From NCBI GenBank assembly GCA_036897095.1, contig JAYMSP010000090.1:23310-87309 (forward strand): a stretch of 64,000 nt of DNA, given 5' to 3'. Shown here piece after piece: positions 25,587 through 37,242 of the stretch. Position 1 is the stretch's first letter, and every line of letters starts with the position of its first letter. The notes beneath the pieces were generated by a model, which was given only the letters and a program-made list of their open reading frames with translations, had not been told where the DNA came from and searched no databases. The translations under genes and the position numbers were made by a program. The DNA comes from Plantago elongata. Taxonomy: Eukaryota; Streptophyta; Magnoliopsida; Lamiales; Plantaginaceae.

Positions 25587-28500
25587 TCATTTTTGCCCAC
25601 CTATTTCTGCAGGCCCGACTACTTCGGCCTCAAGTGTTTCAGGCACTTGTGGGATAGGATTTGCTTCGTGCTGAATGCTGTCCCCCCACTTGCTCACAAG
25701 AGCCATGTTCATCATCTCATATATCTTTCCCCCGAGTTGTGCAGGGCTCTCAGGCTGTACAATGTATGGAAATATAAAGTTCATAAGCAGATGAATATGG
25801 TTTAACAACACTTGCACAATGACAAACTATAGTGAAATCGTGATTATAAATTACTGGGTGATGGATCACATATCTTATTTGCTTGGTTCCAGCCACAAAT
25901 TTAAGATTTCTAAACATTGTTTAATCCTTTGCAATTACATTTATCGGCAGGATTAAAAATATTAAAACTTACCGTGAAACCACTGGACATCAAAGCTGTG
26001 TCATACAAGAGATCAATGGCCTTCAGGGTTTCCTCATCATCTGGACTACTCTTGCATGCAGCCTGAATGCACAAAGCACACAAGTTGAGGCCAAGAGAAC
26101 AAGAAAACAAAAAATGCTTGCAATAGCTCACAAAATAATTATACATTTAAAGTTTTGATGATTGAATGTTCTGGGTTGATCTCAAAAACTCTCCGGCTTT
26201 TCATGAAGTTCAGGCCGTCTGCATTACCAGCTGATTGTACCTTCATCAGCCTACAAAAAGTGACAGGTTATTTTGCAACCATCCTCATGAATGGACAACT
26301 TGACATGTACATGTGGAGTTTTGTGTATTTTGAAGGAAGACCTCACACCTCTCCATATTTGCCGACCAACCAAACTTCCCAGATGCAAGTACACACGGGG
26401 ATGTGCTGAGACGATTTGAGATTTGAACACTTGCAACTTTGTCACCCAAACGCTTTTTTATCCAGTCACAAGTCTGACCAAACTCTTGCTTCATCTCTTT
26501 TTCCTTCTCTTCATTCGTGTCACCTATTAACATTGCATACAAGAACATCAAAATAAGATCGGCTGACTAATGATGAGGTCATGAATCATAGGAAAATACA
26601 CTTCTAATGGGAACATTTGAAATTTAGACTGTATCAAAACGACCTTGAGGGATCTTCTGCAGAATGCACAAAAAAGAAACTAATTATGCAAATAATGATC
26701 TTTTTCAGTCCCAAGTATCATTAGAATCACATATGTGAGTGCAACAAACCTAACTCCCTGGGGAAATCAATATTATTAAGGCTTGGAGAACTGAATAAGA
26801 GAACATACTGCTGGAAGAAGTTGAAGGCATCAACGAGGAAAAAGGGGATCAATCAAAGGGTTTTGGATAAACTAACCTAGATCCAAATCTTCTTTACTGA
26901 TGTCAGCAAAATTCTTCTCCTTGTAAGATTTCAGATTGTGGATAGCAACCTCGTCTATGGGATCCACTAAGAATAGAACCTGCATACAAAAATCGAACAA
27001 TTTGAAAGTCCTTGACTAAGCTGGGTAAAGATTAAAATTTTCAGAAAGTGGCAAAAGAAAACTAAAACAAGTTGAAAATTCCTACTTCAATATTTTTCTC
27101 TGCAAGCTTCTCCAAGAAGGGTGCACTTTTTGCACTAGCAACGCTGTCCGCGGCAATGTAATAAATATCTTTCTGATCAGCTTTCATGTTTGCCACATAC
27201 TCATCCAGGCTAATCATTTCTTTTTCGCTTTGAGATGAGAAAAAGCGTAGCAATGGTGCAATCCGCTTGTGATTCTCGCGGTCATCAATGCAGCCTAACT
27301 TCAAATGTTTACCAAAGTTCTCCCAGAATGTTATATAGTCCTGCAGAAAGATTATTTAGGTAACCAAAGCAACGTAGACATACATAGTTAATCGTCAACA
27401 ATAACAAGACAATACTTGAAGGAGATGAAAGCACATTCAAATTACTGGTTTGAATTCGCAAGAGAAGTCAGAGGAAGAAACATACATCTTTATTCTCACT
27501 CATGCTAATGCCCAGAATCATGTCAAAGGCCTTGCGGACCAAACGCTTCCTCATAATACGCACCTAATAGGCAGAAACTAAACAATATCAGAATCAGGGT
27601 GGTGGAATAAATTGGGGAACATGGACGTTTTTCTGCAAGATAAGACAATCGAGATACTTACAATACGACTTTCTTGAAGAATCTCCCTAGACACATTCAG
27701 TGGAAGATCACTTGAGTCCACAACACCTTTAACGAAGCTCAAGTATCTAGGGAACTAATCCAAACAAAGACATGAAGTGAATATTTCCCACTCATACTCA
27801 AATATACATTATATACAGTTCTAGCTTTGAAAGTAACTCCTGCAATATCTTACCAATTCACCATCAAAGTCATCAGAAATGAAAACACGTTTCACGTAGA
27901 GCTTTATGTTCTTTGTCTTGGGATTGGATATGTCATCATTCCCTGTCGGTGATACAGCTGGCACATACAAAATAGACCTAAACTCCACTTCACCCTTTAT
28001 TAATAAGAAGAAAAATAATGTTAGATACAATTAATGCAGACCACCACTGACCGTACCAAGAAAATTCCCACATACTGATCAAAATTACCTAATCAATTTA
28101 TATTTTTCAGAAGGAATATTAGTATGTGGAACAAGGAATCTGTAATAGAAAATTCCACATTTCTGAGACCACACAAGCCTTCATTGAATACTACACAAGC
28201 CAAAGTTTACCTTCATTATGTCAACATAGACACAAAAAATCAAAATCTCATTAATGCTAGTTGAATGGTATTTCATCTCTAAGATTTTCCTTTGATAGGT
28301 TAGACACTTGTTGAAATTAAAAAGTTACCTTCCAATTCCTATATGATTCTACAGTCAACCTCACAACTCGTGTTCACTTTTTCCAAATGGATTTTTTTTT
28401 CATTATCATTCAAATTGTGGAAAGTAAAAATTAACAAACTTTTGCAAACAAGCAAATATACTAAGTACAACAACTAATATGTTTCCATAATCAGTGTACA

Positions 28501-31500
28501 ATCAAATAGCAAAAGGCAAAGTACTCAAGGTACTCCTTTAGTGTCTGAAGTAGCAGGGTTTTGTTTGTAGTCAAGTCATACCAGAACTGGTGTCAATGTA
28601 AATACCCTAGTTATCCAAAATAAGCAACCAAATGTATTTAGATTTCACCCAAGTAGCAAAAATTCTGACCTCAGTAGTAAAGTGCGAAGAGGCAAGAGGA
28701 TCCAAGTACTCGTTAAATGTATTCCTGTACAGTTCATTGTATTCCTCGGTGGTCACTTCCTTGGGGTTACGGAGCTGCATCAGCCAAAAATGCATTAATT
28801 ATAGAGGGAGCTTCACAAACCAAAGACAAGAGCAGCTATCTAGCATAAAACTCAGTTACTCACCCATATTGGCTGTGTCTCATTGGTAAGCTCCCAATCC
28901 CAGTACCGCTCAACTACAGTTTTCTTTTTCTTCTGGTGCATCAAGATCATTCGGTTATACATGATCATAATTAAACCGACAAACTTCAATTTTGTAGGCA
29001 CGAAAAGTGTTCAAAGATAGAAATCAAGCTTGTAACAGTACCTCTGTTTTCTCACCCTGTTCATCCTTACCAGCTTCAGCTGGAGCCTCATCAACCTCAA
29101 CCTGCAAAGGACTGATATTAGAAGGTGCACCAAGATGAATGCACTCATGGATCAAACATCTTCAGCAAAATAGCATGATCAACTTCAGAAATTGGCAGCC
29201 AAAAGAATACAAGCACATCAATATCAAATAGGATTAATATGCTTTAAAATACATACCTCTTTGGTATGTCCTTTCTCTTGCCATGTGAAAATAGGGAAGG
29301 AAACAAATTGTGAATAGTTCTTTACAAGCTTCTGGACTCTCTCTGGATGTGCAAAACCTTTATCATCACGCTAATAACCCCAGAAAACAAGACCAAGGTC
29401 AAGCAACAAGATTAATCTAAAAAAGAAGAGTATGTTCAAATAGAAATACAGTCATCAACCTTAAGATACAGAGTCAGCCGGGTACCCCTTGGGATGAGCT
29501 TAGCAGGATCAGTCTCCTCTCTGATTGTGTAGGAACCTGCATTTGCTTCTCCTTCCCATACATATTGCCGATCAGATTTAGGACTTTTTGTGGATACCTC
29601 AACCTATAGGTGGAAATGGAAGTGAGTAAAACTGGTAGTTACACCTTTAGCTTCAGAAGAAGGAACAATCTAAGTAGTACAGCTGACATGCCACATACCT
29701 TCTCTGAAACAAGGAATGCTGAATAAAACCCCACACCGAATTGTCCGATTAAATTGCTGTCCACATTAGAATCTTTATTATCCTGTTGGACAGTAACAAT
29801 GTTAGATACTAAATATTTTTCCTTGGCAAGATATAGAGAACGTTTAACCATTTATTTCAAGAATCAGGAAAAAGATTGCACCTTCAAGGCTTTTAAGAAC
29901 TTAGCAGTTCCACTTTGTGCAATGGTACCAAGGCAATCGACAATCTCCTGGCGTGTCATACCAATTCCAGAGTCTCTGCACAAACATTTGTGAGCAAGCA
30001 ATACAGAATACATGAGAAAATCCATAGTTCATGCAACATACGTAATTGTAATTATTCCGTTGTCTTTGTCAGTCTGGATACGAATGTCAAGATCAGATCC
30101 ATCCTTTAATAAGTCAGGCTCAGTGACACTTAAAAACCGCAGTTTGTCCAATGCATCACTTGCATTGCTGAAAAAAAAGAAAAAGAAAGGTCTTAGTGAT
30201 TGACGAATAAACATTCGGGGGGCATGAAGAAACAAAATGAAGGCAACAATTATTGAAATGATAGCTAAGTAGAATGAAAATCAAAAGGCAGGCCTGCTTG
30301 ATTGATAATTGAAATGCTTTTGCCAGTGTGGTGAAGAATAATCAGCTATACATGTGGTAAACAGACACATCCATCACATTTCAGTATCACACTATTTTAG
30401 AAACTGTAGCCAACAGAAAAAATCATAGACTGAAACCACAAAATATTAATACTAAATCAATAAGCATACATGAAACCACCTCGGGTACTTCGTGACAATT
30501 TACACAAGCTATTGACTGGAAATGGATTTGGATGGGAAAAAAAAAGGAGAAACATAAGCACAAGAAATACAATCTAACTGACAGACCATCAGTTTTTACA
30601 CTTGACAACTTAAAACGGTACACTTAATAAATGTTTCTTCATTTAGATACATGTTACTCATCCAGCTTACGTAAGACTCACTTTAACATATTACACCATC
30701 TCAATAAGAAAGCATTAGAAAGCAAGTCTAAACACACTTTGAAACATTCCCAAGGATATGAACACAAACTCGCCGACTTTTTTTACAAGACATCACAAAA
30801 AAAAAAAAAAAAAAAAAAACAAAGCAAGACGGTATCCCCAGAAGCAACATATTTCACTAATAAGCCTAATATATAGACAAGGTCAACATGAAAAGCAACC
30901 AAGTAGTTACATTTAGTTTACTAGTAGCACAAAAAACAAAAAAATATAGCATTGAGATGACATGCCTGATGAGTTCCCGAAGAAAAACATCCTTGTTGCT
31001 GTATAAACTGTTCACGATAAGGTCCATTAGACGGCTAACCTGTGATAGAAAAGTAAACCAGTTACCAATGGTAGACCAAATACAAATGTTGCTAGAATAT
31101 GTTAGTACTGGATGTCTGGAATTCTATTCACCTCAGCCTGGTACTCAAATTTCTCAACTGGAGATTCTGATGCAGCCGATGCAGTTGACTCAGAACGATG
31201 GCCCTTGACTGGATTGTTTCTCAGGTTGAATGGCACAGTTAGCCTCGTAGAATTGCCCGTGTCACATTTCAACAGGGAGTACCACCTCCTATCACTCTCT
31301 CCAGGCTGCTAAAACCCATAAACAAGTATAATTTATTTACCACAAACCACGAAAGTGAGTACAGTACACGTTAATAAATCGACGTTTGCCTATAATACAT
31401 AGATACAACAAACAAAAGGCAAAAATGTTAGCTTTACCATTTGTCATTAAGGGCGTTTCATTGAAGCTTCACATTTCCTTAAACTATCTCCAATTAGTAA

Positions 31501-31801
31501 GTTTTATCAGTAAAAACACAATCTTGAAATTGAAATACACCGATTATTCAAAAAACTCGATTAATCAATCAACCACTAGAAGTCAAATTGGTACCAAAAA
31601 AATAGTGACTTGAAGCAGAAAAGACACAAACTTTATTAATTAAACAACAAGAATATGTCAAGATGGTACCAAGGAAAATTAATTTAAAGCAGAAAGTACC
31701 GATTGGTGATGGAAGGGAGTGGTGGAAGAAAGAGGCGCTGCAACATTCCGGTAGCGGTTTTGTAGGAGAGCAGAAACGGAACGCCTTGAAAGCCTGTGCA
31801 T
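25587..31801 (-). CDS. HSP90-6: Mitochondrial-type HSP90 chaperone (TRAP1-like)
   Basis: Twenty exons with consistent phases encode 785 residues: 31700-31801, 31132-31308, 30966-31039, 30042-30167, 29882-29975, 29699-29782, 29460-29603, 29257-29370, 29042-29101, 28864-28932, 28670-28774, 27854-27994, 27662-27754, 27486-27563, 27086-27340, 26877-26979, 26349-26523, 26145-26250, 25973-26062, 25587-25754. The N-terminus [14 protein letters not shown] is basic and free of acidic residues, fitting a mitochondrial presequence. GHKL ATPase motifs: Asn119 in [17 protein letters not shown] from 161, GQFGVGF at 204-210. A charged linker follows (exons 9-10), then the middle-domain [11 protein letters not shown]. 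There is no MEEVD tail, as expected for an organellar form. Exon-level similarity points to HSP90-6 rather than plastid HSP90-5. Intron 3 begins with GC, and intron 1 ends in a TAGCAG double acceptor. The chaperone folds client proteins in the organelle using ATP. Confidence 0.95.
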
Positions 31802-32536
31802 TTTTGTGGTTTGGTTGATTGCTTGAGTGATGAGTGTTTGAGAGAAAGAAGAAAGTGCTTGGTTTGCTACCGGAGTGAAAATGGAGTAGGGTTTTAGAGA
31901 GGTTTTAGAAGCTTCTAGTGAACCATAGACATGGACCTAATGGCAATGGGGCTTTTTGAGTTTTTCTTTTTCTTTTTTTCTTTTTTCTTAGGAGGGCATT
32001 TTCGTCTAATATCGACCTCTGTTGGGTCTTTTTATAAGACGGAGTCGAATTTTACTACTGTCGGGTTGATCTAAATAGTTTTTAATATATTACTTCAAAA
32101 ATTAATACGTTTTCTTATCCTACAAATTGTTCTCACTTGTAAATGCACGGGATAACTTTTAATTCTTCATTCATCATCCCATTTACGTAAAGGATATCCG
32201 CTAAAAATTTAAAACAATATACACGCTTAACTTTACGATTTTTTTTTCTTTTTAATTCTAGATTGGAAAATGTGCACTTTCGTAAAAATAGTTTTCTCAA
32301 TGTTCTTAAACTCACACAATTGGATAACAGTAGTGGAAACAAGAAACAAAATTGGATTTTGAGTTTTAGTGAAGGATGTGGCTCCATACATCTCACACAA
32401 TTTCTTGGCACAATGACTGAAAAAGCCAACAGAAGCTTCATCTTCTCTATTGCTCTCATTTGCTTGATTCTACAGCTTTCCAAGACTCAATTGGGTCCAG
32501 TGAAAACCAGCCAGAAACTCTCTCTCACCTTCTATA
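31802..32536. promoter_or_regulatory. Divergent promoter region between HSP90-6 and GC1
   Basis: 735 bp separate the two start codons, which point away from each other. It contains a heat-shock-element candidate near the HSP90-6 side (31907-31916) and a poly-pyrimidine stretch at about 31963-31990. The open frame starting at 32263 is not used as the GC1 start, because homologues begin with MEL at 32537. Confidence 0.5.
31907..31916. promoter_or_regulatory. Candidate heat-shock element of HSP90-6
   Basis: AGAAGCTTCT is a perfect nGAAnnTTCn palindrome, the core of heat-shock-factor binding sites. It is followed 2 bases later by a weak third unit (GTGAA). It lies 107 bases upstream of the HSP90-6 ATG. 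A 10-base palindrome can occur by chance. Confidence 0.45.
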
Positions 32537-35500
32537 ATGGAGCTTTCCATTTCTTGGGCAAACTCCATTTCTCCAGCTCTTCACTGTCCAAGAGTCTCCC
32601 CTGTACATTCTTTGCTCTGCAAAAGTTGGATCTTTGTATTTCTACTGGCATTTCTTACTCTGTTTCATTTGTGCAGGTATGGAGAGTCAGAAAGATGACA
32701 GCTTTCAGTGTCAATTGCTCAGGGGCATCCCAGAAGGCAAGTTTTCACATAAAAGAACAACCTTTACCATTTGGTGAACTGTTCTTGTTAAGTTTTTCAA
32801 TTGAAATGTGGTCAATTGCATAAGATTTTGATTGGTTAGTATGTGAAATGTTTGATTTTGTGGCGGTTTCTAAGCATCATTATCATACACTTGTACTAGA
32901 GTCTTAAATTTTGGCAAGAATTTAGTGCATTTTTAGCTGGGAATAGTTGAAGTAATGCTCCATTTATATGTACACATAGTTAAGTCTGTTGTGTGAGTTT
33001 TTCCCATTTAAGATGATAAGCAGCTCAGTAAGCAAGAGGGCTTGCTTGTTTGTCATAGTTAATTATTAGCTGAATCGGGTTTTGCTTGCTTTGTTTGTTA
33101 TACGACAGGGAGACGAGATGATTGTATCGATAACTGGAGCAACAGGGTTTGTAGGTAAACGGTTGGTGCAAAGATTACAAGCAGGTACTTATTGTTATTC
33201 CACATTCATGTTGGTCAATGGGCATGATGACTAAGTTAACAATAAGAAGATGGGATATAAAGTGTGCAAACGATTTACGCTTGAAAGATATGAATTTCTT
33301 TCTGTTTGTCATGCTTACCCTCATACGAGCAAAAACAAATGGCTGAAATCAAATTGCTAATAAATTTATAAAATATGCTGCAACGAGTTATATATACTCA
33401 ATAGCTTGTGACTTAATTTGCTTACTCTATGGTTTCAATACTAATGGACTGGTTTTGTTTCTCGTGTTGCGTAGAGGATCATCGTGTTCGGGTGCTAACG
33501 AGATCAAAGTCAAAAGCCCTGTCAATATTTCCGGGTAAGAAGGTAATGAAGCTGTAGTTTGTACGGATTTCACTATGTGACTCATGTTATGTGTTGATGA
33601 GTTTGATAACCATGTTTGTTCCTTGCGATAGCTGACATGAAATGTACCCCAAATCCAGCAGTGTTTTGTTAATTAAAAGTTGTGATACACCAATTCTTGG
33701 ACAAACTCAAGGAGAGAACATAACGTAATTAAATACCCCATCTTGTTCAATGATCATATAGAAACAAGATAAATAGCTGGCAGATTACACTGTTTACGGA
33801 TTTCTGGTATCCGATCTCATCATGATTCATGCCTTCCTGATGCCTCTCGTTCTAGACTATTTTGTCACTACGCATTCCATTTCTCAAAATTTTGTCTCAC
33901 TTATGCTTCCGCTAAAGTTGTTTGTATTTTTGTAGTCAGGGACTTTCCCGGAATAGTAATAGCAGAAGAGCCAGAATGGAATAAGTGCATTCAAGGTTCT
34001 ACAGCAGTAGTAAATCTAGCTGGAATGCCTATAAGTACAAGATGGTCACCTGAGGTATGTTGTAAAAATTAGCATGCCTAACTAAATATTGTTTTCCCTA
34101 GGATATAACTACTCAGACTTCTCTTTACAGCATTTTCATTTGAATGTTACAGATAAAAAAAGAGATCAAAGATAGCAGAATTAGAATTACCTCAAAGGTT
34201 ACAATCACCTATCCTTAACAAAATTTCTTCTTATGCTGCAACTGCAACTGGTTGGGTGTTGAAGCAAGATTAATTGTTCCGGTTCATATGATAAGGTCAC
34301 TGATAAAATAAAATACTGGATTGTGCAGGTTGTAGATGTAATAAATAACTCACCTGATGAAATCCGCCCAAAAGTTTTGATCAGTGCAACAGCCGTTGGT
34401 TACTATGGTATGTGTCTTGGACTACTCAATTCATTACCTTATTGTTCATCTAGTTATCCTGTACTTGGATTGTAAAAATTAGTGAAACTAGCATGACAAA
34501 CAAACTCATATATGAGCTCTTAATGCATTTGTTTCTTAATCACGAATTGTTCTACTCCTATTTGATGTACTCAGGGACTAGTGAAACACGTGTATTTGAT
34601 GAGCAAAGTCCATCAGGAAATGATTACCTGGCAGCGGTAATCAGTTTTACTGTGTTCTTGATCAAAGACAATTCTAGCTATGTGCATCTTTGAAAGCAAA
34701 TCTTGCATCTCTTTTTTCTCCCATGTCGGATCCAATGCTTTTTTTTTAAAATCAGGTTTGTAGAGAATGGGAAGCGACTGCTTTGAGCACTAATAAAGAT
34801 GTCAGAGTTACGCTCATCCGTATTGGTGTTGTACTCGGAAAAGAGGGCGGAGCTTTAGGTGTGATTTTGTACCTCTTTTTTTTTTCCTTCCTTGTTACTC
34901 TATGAACAATTTGAGATTCAAAAGCAAAATCTACTGTGTTCATGAAAATATTGCAATTTATTGACTCCTTTCAGTATCTCTACAGCTAAAATGATACCCC
35001 TCTTCCAGTTGTTCGCTGGTGGACCTTTGGGCTCCGGAAAGCAGTGGTACTACACTAGTCCTGACAAGATGTCATTAATTTATATAGCATTTAAATGTAC
35101 CCTTTATGAAACTCATTTTGAATGTCGGAAGAAGAATATTTTTCATGTCCTTTCTTGAAATTTAAATTGCCCCAACAAGTGCTATCTTAGTAGTGACATC
35201 ATAGAACTTTCTATTTTGGTTCGTTAAAACTCTGTCAAAACCTTTATTGTGTTTTGTTATCTTGCCCCTACACAGGTTCTCATGGATTCATGTCGATGAC
35301 ATAGTAAACCTGATCTATGAAGCTTTATCCAACCCATCGTATAAAGGTGAAACTTACTGATCCTACAATTTCTGTCTTTGATGACTACAAGTTGGGTTGA
35401 GTAGAATTCTGTATCAAATGATGATGGTTCTAGTTGGGTTTTCCCTTCCACATCATAGTAGTATCAGCAGAAGCTAATAAGTAACTGTTTTAGTTACAAA

Positions 35501-36342
35501 TATGATGCAAGACATATGTCAATTCCACCATGATATATGATAATTATTGGGAGGCCAAAGTTTCACTCTCAAGTTGTCTTTCAAATCGTTAGATTAAAGG
35601 AACTTTAACAGGTCTTCCTAAAAGCTTTTGTAATATTTTGGGATTTTGAATAATTATGCGAAGATAAACTTGAAAGTAGCTAGAGTTTGGTGAATCAAGA
35701 AATATACGGATATTTATCATGGCTTTTGCTTCCATCAAGTCGAAAACAGTATTTATGTTTTATGCTAAACTTCCAATACTCCTTTTCTGACATAGTTCAT
35801 GTGCAATACAAATAGGAGTCATCAATGGCACAGCACCAAATCCAGTTCGCTTCTCAGAACTGTGTAATCATTTGGGATCTGTAATGGGACGACCATCGTG
35901 GCTGCCTGTGCCAGACGTTGCACTCAAAGCTGTTCTTGGCGAAGGTGCTACTGTGGTAAGACCCTGTCCCTCATAGATGAAACTCTTGCATTCTTGTCTG
36001 AAATTTGTCATAAATGGTTAACAAGCTGCTGGATTCTATTGTCTTGCCTCACTATCAAGCAGTATGTCCCAGTGGTTCAAATTATCTGATTTCTGTCACC
36101 TACAAATAATAGTACTTTCTCCAAGGACATCAACACCAATGTGTCTTAAATTTCATTTGAGTTTTCCTGCGTGTTCCTTTAAGCGTAACACCTTTTGTTT
36201 CGTCTTTAAGTGTACTGATTCATGTGCATTATTCCAGGTACTTGAAGGACAAAAGGTTCTGCCCACCAGGGCCAAGGAACTTGGATTCACTTTCAAATAT
36301 CCCTATGTCAAAGATGCTCTGAAAGCAATCATGTCTTCATAA
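32537..36342 (+). CDS. GC1: GIANT CHLOROPLAST 1 / SDR39U1-type epimerase-family protein
   Basis: Thirteen exons give 348 residues: 32537-32602, 32677-32736, 33109-33184, 33475-33534, 33936-34054, 34153-34197, 34329-34407, 34575-34636, 34756-34858, 34986-35046, 35276-35346, 35816-35955, 36238-36342. All phases agree and the length equals the family norm. The start MELSISW and the Ser/Pro-rich first 40 residues fit a plastid transit peptide. The extended-SDR nucleotide-binding motif [10 protein letters not shown] begins at residue 51, followed by VVNLAGMPI and an SDR-like SATAVGYYG. The C-terminal DUF1731-type region contains VLEGQKVLP and RAKELGF. GC1 (also called AtSulA) affects chloroplast division at the inner envelope; no enzymatic substrate is established. 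Exon 1's donor is the least certain part. Intron 2 starts with GC (AAG|GCAAGT). Confidence 0.93.
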
Positions 36343-37242
36343 CATCTCAACATCCATCTGATTCTTTATTCTTTTAACTTGTATCAGTTTTGTCATATTG
36401 CTACCAGTTAACTGATTAAACGATCAGAATGTCAACTCAACTTGATAATGCATTATGCCTTTGAGGGTACCTGGACTCATACATCATTACTATTCAGGAG
36501 TTCCGCATGTTTCTACTCAATTTCTAAGGGGTAAGGCATTGGCAGGTGTTCTTGTCAGATTTCTAACATTAATCAAACAACAGAGTAATATGGTTATGTA
36601 ACACATTCATGCGTCCTTCATGACAATTAGAAACCTGAAATATTACTGTGGCCAGAAAGCAGCCAATGCATGCACATTTGTCTCATGCACTTTTTACTGT
36701 TATGAGAGTTAAAATTCATAAGGATTTTGTTCAAGTAGGGGTTTTCGATAGTACTCCCCCCGTACATTTGTCATTTGTCATTTTTTCAGCAAACTTCATA
36801 CATTTTTCATTTTTAACCGTCCCACCAAACTTAATGTCATTCATAGCCGTCCACCAAGCTTCATACATTACTGAAAAAGTAAGTTACCCCATCACAAATA
36901 AATAATAAACAATCTTAATTTTACACAAAAATTACACATTTTCACACTAAAACTACACTTTTTTCCATCCTTTTTAATTTTTATTATTACTTTAATTTAT
37001 CGCATAGAACGACACGCTCACCCTAATGTATAAAGTTTGATGTGTCAATGTTTGATGTACACAAACATCAGAGAGAAGAAGAAAAGGGACAACAAGAATG
37101 GTGACTCAGCTGAGAGGGTAATTAAGTTCAAAACATATATCTTCAGCTACACATTAGGGACGAAAAGACCATGATTTTACAGCTTTTAACGAGACGGGAG
37201 GTCTTAAAAGAACATAAGCAAAACATCATAATCAGTTTGCCA
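36343..37242. other. Convergent 3' flanks of GC1 and UFD1, with a degenerate MITE
   Basis: A Stowaway-like left end (TACTCCCCCCGTACATTTGTC) occurs at about 36751. A diverged inverse of its inner part (AATGTATAAAGTTTGATG) occurs at about 37026-37043, suggesting an old element of about 300 bp. The rest is 3'UTR and spacer. Confidence 0.5.

Noticed and set aside
32263-32823. 186-codon frame overlapping the start of GC1
   Set aside because: It reads through the predicted GC1 exons 1 and 2 and intron 1. Only its [14 protein letters not shown] part is GC1; the MEL start at 32537 gives the family length.
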